Source: an uncultured Clostridia bacterium
GTDB lineage: Bacteria; Bacillota; Clostridia; TANB77; CAG-508
Direction of reading: 5' to 3'
Assembly: GCA_934182465.1 (NCBI GenBank)
Contig: CAKPRG010000001.1
Coordinates: 186,001-250,000 of the forward strand
DNA length: 64,000 nt
Shown: positions 54,180-63,213 of the stretch, piece after piece
Layout of the letters: every line of letters starts with the position of its first letter
How positions within the stretch are numbered: position 1 is the stretch's first letter
Position numbers and translations under genes: made by a program
The notes under the pieces: generated by a model
What the model was told of the DNA's origin: nothing
Databases searched by the model: none
What the model saw: only the letters and a program-made list of their open reading frames with translations

Positions 54180-55529
54180 TTATTTGCTTTCGCGTATGAT
54201 GTTTTTCACACTATCCACAATTAGTTTTGTGTTTGTGTTTTCTTTGACTTCTTTTTCAATTTTATTGAAAGCATGCATTACTGTTGTATGATCTCTATTG
54301 CCAAATTCACCACCGATTTTTGGAAAAGACATTTGTCCAATAGTTCTGCACAAGTACATTGCTATTTGTCTTGGATAAGCAATATCATTTGATTTTTTAG
54401 AAGAAATTAAATCTTTTTTATCTATATTAAAATATTTTGCAACAATTTCTTGTATGTAATCTGCAGAAATAATTTTTTCTTTTTGAAGAACAATATCATT
54501 AATTGCTTTTTCAGCCATTTCTATTGTGATTGGACTGTGAGTTAAAGAAGCATAAGCAACTATTTTGTTTAAAGCTCCTTCTAGCTCTCTAATGTTTGTA
54601 TCTATTTTTGTAGCAATTACTGAAAGTATGTAATCTTCTATAATAATATTTTCCAATTGAACTTTCTTTCTTAAAATAGCAAGACGAGTTTCATAATCTG
54701 GCATTGAAATATCTGCAAGTATTCCCCATTCAAATCTTGATTTTAATCTTTCTTCTAATAAAGGAATATCACGTGGTGGTTTATCACTAGATATAATAAT
54801 TTGTTTTCCACTTTGATGAAGTGTATTAAATGTGTGGAAAAATTCTTCTTGCCCCATTTTTTTACCAGCAATAAATTGAATATCGTCTATTAATAAAACA
54901 TCAATATTTCTATATTTATTTCTAAACAATTCATTTTTGAAGTTTGCATCTTTAATAGAATTTACTAATTCATTAATAAATTGTTCTGATGTTACATATA
55001 ATATTTTTGTATTAGGATTATTTTTTAAAATTTGATTACCAATAGCATGCATTAAGTGAGTTTTTCCCAAACCAACACCACCATAAATAAATAGTGGATT
55101 ATATGCTGTAGCTGGGGCTTCTGCAACTGCGTATGCTGCTGCTTGTGCAAATTTATTATTATTTCCTATAACAAATGTATCAAATGTATATTTTGGATTT
55201 AAGAAACTATTACTATAAGCTTCTGAAGACATATAATCTTTAGAAGTTTCTTCTTGTGTGTATTCTTTATCTTGTTCTTCTGATTTTACAACTATACTAA
55301 TTTCACAAGTTTTGTTTGTTATAAAATTAAAAGTGTTAACAACAAGGTCAAATAATCTAGATTCAATAGCATCTTTTTGAATTTCAGAAAGAGCTACTAA
55401 AACGATTTTGTTATCATTTACTGATTGAATTTCTAAACTTTTAATCCAAGTTGTGTAAGAAATGTTTGTCATTTCTTCTTTTAAAAGATCTTTTGCTTTT
55501 GTAAGTAAATCCGTTTTATCTGAATACAT
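54180..55529 (-). CDS. dnaA: Chromosomal replication initiator DnaA
   Basis: A 449-residue AAA+ initiator. Domain I (about 1-90) includes YTTWIKSLEI, a short domain II linker is Ser/Glu rich, Walker A is YGGVGLGKTHLMHAI near 152, Walker B is LLIDDIQFIAGK near 215, and the DNA-binding domain IV ends with FGNRDHTTVMHAFNKI. Leftward from oriC. It lies beside DnaA boxes on both sides, and its own leader contains several boxes, which is consistent with autoregulation. Confidence 0.99.
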   Translation of the reverse strand: MYSDKTDLLTKAKDLLKEEMTNISYTTWIKSLEIQSVNDNKIVLVALSEIQKDAIESRLFDLVVNTFNFITNKTCEISIVVKSEEQDKEYTQEETSKDYMSSEAYSNSFLNPKYTFDTFVIGNNNKFAQAAAYAVAEAPATAYNPLFIYGGVGLGKTHLMHAIGNQILKNNPNTKILYVTSEQFINELVNSIKDANFKNELFRNKYRNIDVLLIDDIQFIAGKKMGQEEFFHTFNTLHQSGKQIIISSDKPPRDIPLLEERLKSRFEWGILADISMPDYETRLAILRKKVQLENIIIEDYILSVIATKIDTNIRELEGALNKIVAYASLTHSPITIEMAEKAINDIVLQKEKIISADYIQEIVAKYFNIDKKDLISSKKSNDIAYPRQIAMYLCRTIGQMSFPKIGGEFGNRDHTTVMHAFNKIEKEVKENTNTKLIVDSVKNIIRESK

Positions 55530-55555
55530 TTAAAAACCGTCCTTCCCTAGTAAAG

Positions 55556-55634
55556 TTATCCACAAGCTTTTCCACATGCTTTGTTGAAAATGTAGTAAAA
55601 TCAATATTTACAAAAGTTATCAACATGTGGAAAA
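55556..55634. other. oriC: DnaA-box cluster upstream of dnaA
   Basis: TTATCCACA (55556-55564, perfect), TTTTCCACA (55568-55576), TTATCAACA (55617-55625) and TGTGGAAAA (55626-55634), in both orientations within 80 bp, adjacent to a highly A+T-rich stretch (about 55660-55760) that could unwind. The strand switch of gene direction is here. Confidence 0.85.
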
Positions 55635-55665
55635 CTATGTTTCCGTAATAATTTCGTTCGGCTTT

Positions 55666-55694
55666 ATAATATCAAAAAATATTAGAAATATCAA
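55666..55694 (-). promoter_or_regulatory. Probable dnaA promoter
   Basis: Minus-strand TTGATA (55689-55694) and TATTAT (55666-55671), 17-nt spacer. The leader of about 135 nt runs through the DnaA boxes. Confidence 0.65.
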
Positions 55695-55781
55695 GCAAAA
55701 AGCTATAAAAATTTTAAAAAAGAAAAAATAAGTATAATTTGTAATTTTTTAACAAATATGTATATAAAATTCCTCAAAAAC

Positions 55782-55811
55782 TTGACTTTTAATGTGTTTT
55801 TGGTGTATAAT
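55782..55811 (+). promoter_or_regulatory. Promoter of rpmH-rnpA
   Basis: TTGACT (55782-55787) and TATAAT (55806-55811) with an 18-nt spacer, about 55 nt before rpmH. Confidence 0.8.
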
Positions 55812-55870
55812 CCTATTACTTATGATGTTTATAATAAATTTAGAATAGATATAGGAGGTGGGTAGACAAA

Positions 55871-56005
55871 ATGAAAAGAACTTATCAACCAAAAAAGAGA
55901 CAAAGAAATAAAGTACATGGTTTTAGAAAAAGAATGCAAACAAGAGCAGGAAGAAAAGTTTTAAAAGCAAGAAGAAATAAAGGAAGAAAAAAAATATGTG
56001 CTTAA
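55871..56005 (+). CDS. rpmH: 50S ribosomal protein L34
   Basis: A 44-residue, very basic ribosomal protein (MKRTYQPKKRQRNKVHGF at the start, KARRNKGRKKICA at the end), full length for L34. The start ATG follows AGGAGGTG. It is the first gene to the right of oriC, with rnpA next, the almost universal rpmH-rnpA order. Confidence 0.97.
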   Translation: MKRTYQPKKRQRNKVHGFRKRMQTRAGRKVLKARRNKGRKKICA

Positions 56006-56006
56006 T

Positions 56007-56037
56007 AAAAAGGGGACGCATAGCGCCCTTTTTTTAA
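56007..56037 (+). terminator. Hairpin between rpmH and rnpA (attenuator or terminator)
   Basis: GGGGACGC pairs imperfectly with GCGCCC around a short ATA loop and is followed by TTTTTTT. It should lower read-through so that rpmH is expressed above rnpA. Confidence 0.7.
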
Positions 56038-56079
56038 GGTTTCTTTTTAATTTTTATTAGAAGGAAATAGAGGAATGAT

Positions 56080-56439
56080 ATGAAAAATACAAGAATGATA
56101 AAAAAAAATTATGAATTTAAAAGATTTTTTTCAAAAGGAACTGTTTATAGAGGAAAAAATATTTGTATGTATATACATAAAAATAATTCAGGTATAAACA
56201 GATTAGGAATTGCTGTATCAAAAAAAGTTGGTAAAGCAGTTGAAAGAAATCGCTTGAAAAGACTTATAAGAGAAAATTATAAAATAATTGAAGATAAATT
56301 TAATGGCAATTTTAATATAGTTATAATTGTAAATAATAAAATAGATTCAAAAGAAGTAAATTATTATGATATACAAAAAGATTTTAACAATATTTTAAAA
56401 AAGGCTAAAATGGTAAATGATGAAAAAAATTTTAATTAA
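56080..56439 (+). CDS. rnpA: Ribonuclease P protein component
   Basis: A 119-residue basic protein that binds RNase P RNA and tRNA precursors. The RNR motif is GKAVERNRLKRLIREN near 53-68 and the N-terminal IKKNYEFKRFFSKGT part is typical. Full length. The last codons overlap yidD, as in many Firmicutes. The RNA subunit rnpB is not seen in the window. Confidence 0.96.
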   Translation: MKNTRMIKKNYEFKRFFSKGTVYRGKNICMYIHKNNSGINRLGIAVSKKVGKAVERNRLKRLIRENYKIIEDKFNGNFNIVIIVNNKIDSKEVNYYDIQKDFNNILKKAKMVNDEKNFN

Positions 56440-56638
56440 AATTATTAACTTTTATCAAAAATTCATATCAGGGTATATGGGATATATTGGCGTTCATTGT
56501 AAATTTGAACCCACTTGTTCAGAATATACAAAACAAGCAATAGAAAAATATGGAGCTTTAAAAGGCACTGTATTAGGGCTTAAAAGAATTTTAAGATGCA
56601 ATCCTTTTTCTAAGGGAGGATATGATCCGTTAAAATAA
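56417..56638 (+). CDS. yidD: Membrane protein insertion efficiency factor YidD
   Basis: A 73-residue protein of the YidD family, with IGVHCKFEPTCSEYTKQAIE and LKRILRCNPFSKGGYDPL, including the conserved cysteines. It aids membrane protein insertion with YidC, which follows 10 nt later. It overlaps rnpA by 23 nt. Confidence 0.95.
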   Translation: MMKKILIKIINFYQKFISGYMGYIGVHCKFEPTCSEYTKQAIEKYGALKGTVLGLKRILRCNPFSKGGYDPLK

Positions 56639-56648
56639 AGGAGGATTT

Positions 56649-57485
56649 ATGTTTGAGTTTTTTGCCAATATTTTTGGTTATGCATTAAATTTTATTTATA
56701 ATATTGTTAATAATTATGGAATTGCAATAATAATTTTTACAATAATTTTAAAAGCGATAATGATACCAATGAATTTAAAACAACAAAAAACTATGAAAAA
56801 AAGTGCAAAAATCCAAGTTAAATCAAAAGAAATACAAGAAAAATATGGAAATGATCCAGTAAGAATGAATCAAGAACTAATGGATTTATACAAAGCAGAA
56901 AATATGAGTCCATTTAGTGGATGCTTAAGTTCAATTATTCAATTTATTGTTATAATATCAATATTCTTTGTAGTTAGTAGACCTTTAACATTTATGAAAC
57001 ATATAGATAGTGATACTATAAATAAATATACTCAAGAAATTACAGAAAATAATGATAATCAAAGAAAAAATTATATGGAAATTGCAATAATAAGAGAAAA
57101 AGCACAACAAGATGAAAATGTAAATTTAAATATGAATTTCTTAGGATTAGATTTAAGTGATATTCCAATTGAAAATCTTTCTGATTGGAAAGTTTATATT
57201 ATTCCAGTATTATATGTAATAACATCATTTATTTCAATGAAAATTACAAGCAATATGAACGGAATGAATAAAAAAGAAGAAAATAAAGTAGAACAAAAGA
57301 CAGATGATGGCAAAGAAGAAATTGCAATGGAAGAAATGAATAAAACTATGGCAAGAATGGCACCAATAATGTCTGTTAGTATTTCAATGATTGCACCATT
57401 AGGATTAGCACTATATTGGTTTGTTAGTAACATACTTATGATAATAGAAAGAGCTATCACAAGCAAATATCTTAAGGAGGAATAG
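56649..57485 (+). CDS. yidC: Membrane protein insertase YidC/Oxa1
   Basis: A 278-residue insertase without the large periplasmic domain of Gram-negative YidC. About five helices are seen, the first near 22-42 (GIAIIIFTIILKAIMIPMNL). The positive residue usually an Arg in this helix is Lys here (K35). A cytoplasmic hairpin (QQKTMKKSAKIQVKSKEIQE) and the motif MSPFSGCLSSIIQF follow. The loop at about 115-175 is longer and more charged than usual. There is no lipobox, so it is not a lipoprotein. It stands between yidD and jag. Confidence 0.95.
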   Translation: MFEFFANIFGYALNFIYNIVNNYGIAIIIFTIILKAIMIPMNLKQQKTMKKSAKIQVKSKEIQEKYGNDPVRMNQELMDLYKAENMSPFSGCLSSIIQFIVIISIFFVVSRPLTFMKHIDSDTINKYTQEITENNDNQRKNYMEIAIIREKAQQDENVNLNMNFLGLDLSDIPIENLSDWKVYIIPVLYVITSFISMKITSNMNGMNKKEENKVEQKTDDGKEEIAMEEMNKTMARMAPIMSVSISMIAPLGLALYWFVSNILMIIERAITSKYLKEE

Positions 57486-57487
57486 GT

Positions 57488-58177
57488 ATGGAAGAAAAAA
57501 CATATATATTTGAAGGAAAAACAACAACAGAAGCAATTGAAAAAGGACTTAAAGAACTAAAAGTTTCAAAAAATAAAGTTGATATTAAAATATTAGAAAA
57601 CGAAGAAAAAAGAAGCTTTTTTAGTATTTTAGCTCCAAGAGTTGTTAAAGTTGAAATGAAATTAAAAGCAAATGTAGAAGAAAAAAGTAATGTAAAAAAA
57701 CATACAGAAAAAGAAATTAAGACACAAGATGAAATATCTAAACAACTAGAAGAATTTATAAAAGATTTTATTAAAAATTTACCAACAAAAGATTTAAAAT
57801 ATACAATAAAAAAAGAAAAAGATATTTATTATGTGGATATTAATGGAAAAGATACAGGATATTTAATTGGATATAGAGGAGACGTTTTAAGTAGTTTACA
57901 AAATATATTAAATAACATTGTTTCAAAAAATAGTAAAGAAAGAACAAAAGTTATATTAAATATAGGAAATTACAGAGAAAAAAGAACTAAAGATTTAGAA
58001 ATATTAGCTGAAAAAATAGCTAAAAGCGTAATTAAAACAGGAAAATCTATTACATTAGAACCTATGTCTGCTTATGAAAGAAAAATTATTCATACAAAAT
58101 TACAAGAAAATGATAAAATAAAAACATATAGTGTTGGTGAAGAACCACATAGAAAAGTTGTTATAGATTTAAAATAA
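57488..58177 (+). CDS. khpB: RNA-binding protein Jag/KhpB
   Basis: A 229-residue protein with an N-terminal Jag domain (YIFEGKTTTEAIEKGLKEL), a Lys/Glu linker (about 70-100), a KH domain with GYLIGYRGDVLSSLQNILN near 135, and an R3H domain ending EEPHRKVVIDLK. It binds RNA and affects cell elongation genes. It directly follows yidC by 2 nt, and a terminator follows. Confidence 0.94.
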   Translation: MEEKTYIFEGKTTTEAIEKGLKELKVSKNKVDIKILENEEKRSFFSILAPRVVKVEMKLKANVEEKSNVKKHTEKEIKTQDEISKQLEEFIKDFIKNLPTKDLKYTIKKEKDIYYVDINGKDTGYLIGYRGDVLSSLQNILNNIVSKNSKERTKVILNIGNYREKRTKDLEILAEKIAKSVIKTGKSITLEPMSAYERKIIHTKLQENDKIKTYSVGEEPHRKVVIDLK

Positions 58178-58205
58178 TAAATAAAATTTAATTAAATAAA
58201 AAATA

Positions 58206-58266
58206 AAAAAGTAAAATCTGAAGTCAAAGTGAGGATTAAAATTTGGCTAGGATTTTACTTTTTTTA
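58206..58266 (+). terminator. Terminator of the rpmH-jag transcript
   Basis: AAAAAGTAAAATC (58206-58218) pairs with GATTTTACTTTTT (58251-58263) across a 32-nt loop; a T-run follows. Confidence 0.82.
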
Positions 58267-58455
58267 TGCAATAAAATAAAAAAATATAAATTTTAATTAT
58301 GAAATATATTATATATAAAATATTTTAATATATAGCGAATAATAAGAAAAAATAAATAAAAAGGCTGAAACAGCATATAAACAAGTAAAAATGTTTGTTA
58401 TTTGGACAAAACAATATCTTTTAAAATTATTTTTTTTAATAAATAAAAGTGAATT
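58267..58455. other. A+T-rich spacer upstream of mnmE
   Basis: Nothing beyond A+T-rich sequence and a short GGCTGAAACAGC dyad-like stretch (about 58361-58372) is seen. Confidence 0.4.
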
Positions 58456-58485
58456 TTGACAGTTTTATGTAAAGTATGATATAAT
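58456..58485 (+). promoter_or_regulatory. Strong SigA-type promoter of mnmE
   Basis: TTGACA (58456-58461) and TATAAT (58480-58485), both consensus, 18-nt spacer, 31 nt before the chosen start. Confidence 0.88.
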
Positions 58486-58516
58486 AAAAATGTTTTTAAA
58501 GAAAGGAATGAGGAGT

Positions 58517-59896
58517 ATGAGTACTATAGTTGCAATTTCTACAGCACCAGGTGTCGGAGGAATTGGAATTGTTAGAATGAGTGGTAATGAATGCTTTGAA
58601 ATTTTAGATAAAGTTTTTAAAGCAAAAAATCCACAAAAAATAGAAGAAATAAAAGGTTATACAATAAAATATGGAAATATTATAAATAAAAATAACGAAA
58701 TAATAGATGAAGTATTAGTTTCTTATTTTAAAGCTCCAAGAAGTTATACAACAGAAAATATGTGTGAAATAAATTCACATGGTGGAATAGTAATAATGAA
58801 CCAAATTCTAGAAGAATGTATAAAAAATGGAGCTGTGCTTGCAGAACCAGGAGAATTTACAAAAAGAGCTTTTCTTAATGGTAGAATGGATTTAACACAA
58901 GCAGAAGCTGTGATTGATGTTATAAATAGTAAAACAGACAAAGAATCTAAAGTATCGTTAGAACAATTACAAGGATTTTTATCTGAAAATATAACTAATA
59001 TAAGAAAAGAATTATTAGATCTAATGTCTGATATTGAAGCAAATATTGACTATCCAGAATATGATATTGAAGAAGTTACAAATGAAAGAATTTCTAATAC
59101 ACTTCAAGATGTATCTGGAAAATTAAATAAATTGGAAGCTAGTTTTTCAGCTGGAAAAATAATTAGAGATGGAATAAAAACAGCAATAATAGGACGACCA
59201 AATGCAGGAAAGTCATCATTATTAAATGTAATTTTAAATGAGGATAGAGCAATAGTAACTGATATAGAAGGAACTACAAGAGATACTATTGAAGAATTTG
59301 TACAAATAGAAGGAGTACCTTTAAAAATTATAGATACAGCAGGAATAAGAGATGCAAATGATTCAGTAGAAAAAATAGGAGTAGAAAAAGCAATTGATAT
59401 AGCTAAAAATAGTGATATTATAATTGCTATTTTCGATATTACAAGAGAATTAAATGAAGAAGATGAAAAAATATTAAAATTAATTGAAAATAGAAATTCA
59501 ATAATTGTTTTAAATAAAATTGATTTAAAAAATAATATAAAAAATAATAAAAATATAGAAAAAATAAATAAAAAAAATATACCAATAATTAAAATATCAA
59601 CAAAAACAAGAGAAGGTATAGATGATTTATATAAAGAAATTTCTAAAATTTTTAAATTAAATGAATTAGCAAGTAATGGAGAAATAATTATTAGTAATAA
59701 TAGGCATAAATATTTAATTAAATCTGCACATGAAGAAATAAAACAAGCACAAGAAGCAATAGAAAATAATATGCCGTCTGAAATTATTTCAACTAATATT
59801 AGAAATGCCTTACAAGAACTTGGAAAGATAACGGGGGAAACGGTTACAGATGATGTAATAAAAGAAATTTTTTCTAAGTTTTGTTTAGGTAAATAA
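58517..59896 (+). CDS. mnmE: tRNA modification GTPase MnmE
   Basis: A 459-residue GTPase. With MnmG it adds the aminomethyl group to U34 of tRNAs. The N-terminal domain has VAISTAPGVGGIGIVRMSG, the inserted G-domain has GRPNAGKSSLLN near 227, DTAGIRD and NKIDL, and the C-terminus ends in FCLGK, the form of the FCIGK motif that carries the zinc/folate site. The start 58517 is chosen because it gives the family N-terminus after AAAGGA; two upstream ATGs are in frame. The G-domain tail is Asn/Lys-rich, as in other A+T-rich genomes. Confidence 0.96.
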   Translation: MSTIVAISTAPGVGGIGIVRMSGNECFEILDKVFKAKNPQKIEEIKGYTIKYGNIINKNNEIIDEVLVSYFKAPRSYTTENMCEINSHGGIVIMNQILEECIKNGAVLAEPGEFTKRAFLNGRMDLTQAEAVIDVINSKTDKESKVSLEQLQGFLSENITNIRKELLDLMSDIEANIDYPEYDIEEVTNERISNTLQDVSGKLNKLEASFSAGKIIRDGIKTAIIGRPNAGKSSLLNVILNEDRAIVTDIEGTTRDTIEEFVQIEGVPLKIIDTAGIRDANDSVEKIGVEKAIDIAKNSDIIIAIFDITRELNEEDEKILKLIENRNSIIVLNKIDLKNNIKNNKNIEKINKKNIPIIKISTKTREGIDDLYKEISKIFKLNELASNGEIIISNNRHKYLIKSAHEEIKQAQEAIENNMPSEIISTNIRNALQELGKITGETVTDDVIKEIFSKFCLGK

Positions 59897-60254
59897 TTGT
59901 AAAAAAGACAAACATAAAAATTGATATTAATTTATAAATAATTAAATTTTATTAATATTTAATTATTACAAAAATAAAATTAATAATTAATAAAATATTA
60001 TTTAATTAATTTTAATAAAATAAAAATAAAATTGTAAAAAAATAATAATTAAATTATAAAAAATAAATAATTAATTTTAATAAGTAATAAATTTATTTAT
60101 AAAAAATAAAAATATTAAAATAAAAAATTAAAAAATAATTATAAAAAAACATCAAAAAAATAAAAAACAAAAAAGTAGAAAAAATGTAAATAAAAAAATA
60201 GATTAAATATAAAATTAGAAATTATGAAAAAAATGGCAGTATTTTAGCAAACGA
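59897..60254. other. Very A+T-rich, A-rich gap with no gene seen
   Basis: About 350 bp almost entirely A and T, mostly runs of A and AAT on the plus strand. No coding frame or RNA fold is supported. Confidence 0.7.
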
Positions 60255-60327
60255 GAATTTAAAATAAGACATTTAATTTTTAAAAGCATATAACTTGTTT
60301 AAAACAGACAAAAATGTCTTAAAATTC
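60255..60327. repeat. Imperfect inverted repeat upstream of mnmG
   Basis: GAATTT (60255-60260) and TAAGACATTT (60265-60274) pair with AAATGTCTTA (60312-60321) and AAATTC (60322-60327); a 4-nt bulge lies in the first arm and the loop is 37 nt. Confidence 0.5.
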
Positions 60328-60501
60328 AAAATAAGCAATAAAGAAAACAAAAGTTTGTAAAACAAAATTTTCTGTTCCATAAAAAACCGGAATAAGAAAA
60401 ACAAAAATAAAAAAATTTAAAAACCGCTAGTATACTGTCTGGTAAAATATAAAAAAATATGATATAAAGAAAAATTTAAAATAAAAGAGGTAAAAAATAA
60501 A

Positions 60502-62391
60502 ATGGGGTACGATGCAGGAAAATTTGACATTGCTGTTATAGGTGCAGGCCATGCTGGTTGTGAAGCAGCATTAGCAGCAGCAAGATTAGGTATGAAAACT
60601 TTATTGTTTTCAATTAGTTTAGAATGTGTGGCAAATATGCCATGTAATCCACATATTGGAGGAACTTCAAAAGGACATCTAGTTAGAGAGATAGATAGCT
60701 TAGGTGGAGAAATGGGGAAGAATATAGATAAAACATTAATTCAACTAAGAATGCTAAACACTTCAAAAGGACCAGCTGTTCATTCATTAAGAGCACAAGC
60801 TGATAGAAAAAAATATCAAGCAGAAATGAAACATACTTTGGAAAGACAAGAAAATTTATACATAAAGCAAGCAGAAATAGTAGATATAGAGGTTGAAAAT
60901 AAAAAAATAAAAGCTATAACTACTAATATAGGAGCTAGATATGAAGTTGATAGCGTTATTGTTGCAACAGGAACATATTTAAAAGGAAAAATATTTATAG
61001 GAGAAAATTCTTGGGAAAGTGGTCCAGATGGAGTATTTCCTGCTAATCAATTATCTGAATGTTTGAAAAAACTTGGTATAAAAATACAAAGATTTAAAAC
61101 AGGAACTCCAGCAAGAATAAATAAAAATAGCATAGATTTCTCTAAAATGGAAATACAAAATGGTGATGAAGATGTAGAACCATTTTCTTTTGAAGATAAA
61201 GAAATAAATGTAGAACAAGAGCCTTGTTGGCTTACTTATACAAACGAGAAAACTCATGAGATTATTAGAAAAAATTTACATAGATCACCACTATATGCAG
61301 GATTAATCGAAGGTACAGGGCCTAGATATTGTCCATCAATAGAAGATAAAGTTGTTAGATTTGCAGATAAAGAAAGACATCAAATATTTGTAGAACCAAT
61401 AGGTAAAGATACAGATGAAATGTATATTCAAGGAATGAGTTCATCTTTACCAGAAGATGTACAAATAGCAATGTATAGAACTTTACCAGGACTTGAAAAT
61501 GCTGAATTTACTAGACCTGCTTATGCTATAGAATATGATTGTATAGAACCAGATCAACTAAAAAGTTCACTAGAAATAAAAGAAATTTCAGGATTGTTCT
61601 TTGCAGGACAAGTAAATGGAACATCTGGATATGAAGAAGCTGCAGCACAAGGTTTAATTGCAGGAATAAATGCAGCACAAAAAATAAAAGGAAAAGAACC
61701 TGTAATTCTAGATAGATCACAAGCATATATAGGAGTTTTAATAGATGATATAATTACAAAAGGAACAATGGAACCTTACAGAATGATGACTTCTAGAGCA
61801 GAATATAGACTTTTACTAAGACAAGATAATGCAGATTTAAGATTAACAGAAATAGGACATTCTGTTGGTTTAATTTCAGATGAAAGATATGCAAGATTTC
61901 TAGACAAAAAAGAAAAAATAGAAAAAGAAATAGAAAGATTAAAAACAACTAATATAAAGCCAACAGAAAAAGTAAATGAATTTTTAGAAAAAAGGGGAAC
62001 AACTCCAATTGCAGGTGGAGTAAAGCTTTCAGAACTTTTAAAAAGAACAGAATTAAACTATAAAACATTAAAAGAAATTGACGAAAATAGACCAGAATTA
62101 GATAAACAAGTTCAAAATGAAGTAGAAATAATGGTAAAATATGAAGGTTATATAGAAATGCAAAAGAAACAAGTTGAAAGCTTTAAGAAAATGGAAAAGA
62201 AACTTTTACCAGAAGATATAAATTATGAAGAAATAAAAGGTTTAAGGTTAGAAGCAAGACAAAAATTAAATAAAATTAAACCATATTCAGTAGGCCAAGC
62301 TTCTAGAATATCAGGAGTTTCACCAGCTGATATATCAGTTTTATTGATTTTCTTAGAACAATATAATAGAAATAAAAAAGTAAAGGAATAA
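60502..62391 (+). CDS. mnmG: tRNA uridine-5-carboxymethylaminomethyl modification enzyme MnmG
   Basis: A 629-residue FAD/NADH-dependent partner of MnmE. It has the FAD-binding GAGHAGCEAALAAARLG near 14-30, ANMPCNPHIGGTSKGHLVRE, GTYLKGKIFIGE, PARINKNSIDF and a C-terminal helical domain ending SVLLIFLEQYNRN. Full length. It follows mnmE after a 605-bp A-rich gap, so the two are on one arm but maybe not one transcript. Confidence 0.98.
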   Translation: MGYDAGKFDIAVIGAGHAGCEAALAAARLGMKTLLFSISLECVANMPCNPHIGGTSKGHLVREIDSLGGEMGKNIDKTLIQLRMLNTSKGPAVHSLRAQADRKKYQAEMKHTLERQENLYIKQAEIVDIEVENKKIKAITTNIGARYEVDSVIVATGTYLKGKIFIGENSWESGPDGVFPANQLSECLKKLGIKIQRFKTGTPARINKNSIDFSKMEIQNGDEDVEPFSFEDKEINVEQEPCWLTYTNEKTHEIIRKNLHRSPLYAGLIEGTGPRYCPSIEDKVVRFADKERHQIFVEPIGKDTDEMYIQGMSSSLPEDVQIAMYRTLPGLENAEFTRPAYAIEYDCIEPDQLKSSLEIKEISGLFFAGQVNGTSGYEEAAAQGLIAGINAAQKIKGKEPVILDRSQAYIGVLIDDIITKGTMEPYRMMTSRAEYRLLLRQDNADLRLTEIGHSVGLISDERYARFLDKKEKIEKEIERLKTTNIKPTEKVNEFLEKRGTTPIAGGVKLSELLKRTELNYKTLKEIDENRPELDKQVQNEVEIMVKYEGYIEMQKKQVESFKKMEKKLLPEDINYEEIKGLRLEARQKLNKIKPYSVGQASRISGVSPADISVLLIFLEQYNRNKKVKE

Positions 62392-62393
62392 AA

Positions 62394-63113
62394 ATGGAAA
62401 ATAATGAATTTTTAGAATTTATGAAAGAAGAATGTGAAAAAAATAATATTCAGATTTCAAATGAAGAAATAGAAAAACTATATATATATATGAAAGAAAT
62501 TTTAGAATGGAATGAAAAAGTAAATGTTACAGCAATAAAAGATGAAAAAGAGTTTATTGTTAAACATTTTATTGATTCATTAACAATTGAAAAATATATT
62601 GCAAATGGAGAAAAAGTTCTAGATATTGGTACTGGAGCAGGATTTCCAGGAATTCCAATAAAAATAACTAAAAACAAAAGCCATGTAGATTTGGTTGATT
62701 CGGTAAAAAAGAAATTAAATGTAATTAGAGATATAATACCTAAAATTAAAGTAGAAGATATTGAATGTATACATACCAGAGCAGAAGATTTGGCAAAAAA
62801 TGTAAAATATAGAGAAAGCTATGATGTAGTTACTTCAAGAGCTGTAGCAAATTTAACTACATTAGTTGAATATATGTTACCATTTGCAAAAGTTGGTGGA
62901 AAAATAATTTGTATGAAAGGTCCAAATGTAGAAGAAGAATTAACAGAAAGTAAAAAAGCGATATCTATATTAGGAGGAAAAATTGAACAAATAGAAAATA
63001 TAAATATAGATTCAGATTATGAAAGAAATATTATTATAATAAAAAAAGAAAAGCCTACTCCTAAGCAATATCCAAGAGGTCAAGGTAAACCGTTAAAAGA
63101 ACCAATAAAATAA
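62394..63113 (+). CDS. rsmG: 16S rRNA (guanine(527)-N(7))-methyltransferase RsmG
   Basis: A 239-residue SAM-dependent methyltransferase that modifies G527. The SAM motif is LDIGTGAGFPGIPIKI near 74-89, with RESYDVVTSRAVANLTTL later and the ending PRGQGKPLKEPI. It follows mnmG by 2 nt and a strong terminator follows it. Confidence 0.95.
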   Translation: MENNEFLEFMKEECEKNNIQISNEEIEKLYIYMKEILEWNEKVNVTAIKDEKEFIVKHFIDSLTIEKYIANGEKVLDIGTGAGFPGIPIKITKNKSHVDLVDSVKKKLNVIRDIIPKIKVEDIECIHTRAEDLAKNVKYRESYDVVTSRAVANLTTLVEYMLPFAKVGGKIICMKGPNVEEELTESKKAISILGGKIEQIENINIDSDYERNIIIIKKEKPTPKQYPRGQGKPLKEPIK

Positions 63114-63115
63114 AG

Positions 63116-63157
63116 AAAAAAAGCATCAAAAAAATTAGTTTTTTTGGTGCTTTTTTA
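63116..63157 (+). terminator. Terminator downstream of rsmG
   Basis: AAAAAAAGCATCAAAAAAA (63116-63134) pairs with TTTTTTTGGTGCTTTTTT (63139-63156, one G-T pair) around a 4-nt loop; the T-run doubles as part of the arm. Confidence 0.9.
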
Positions 63158-63186
63158 TTGACATATTGAGCAAATTTTTATATGAT
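63158..63186 (+). promoter_or_regulatory. SigA-type promoter of parA
   Basis: TTGACA (63158-63163) and TATGAT (63181-63186), 17-nt spacer, 27 nt upstream of the TTG start. Confidence 0.8.
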
Positions 63187-63213
63187 AGTATAGTAAAAAA
63201 GGAGGTAGTTACT

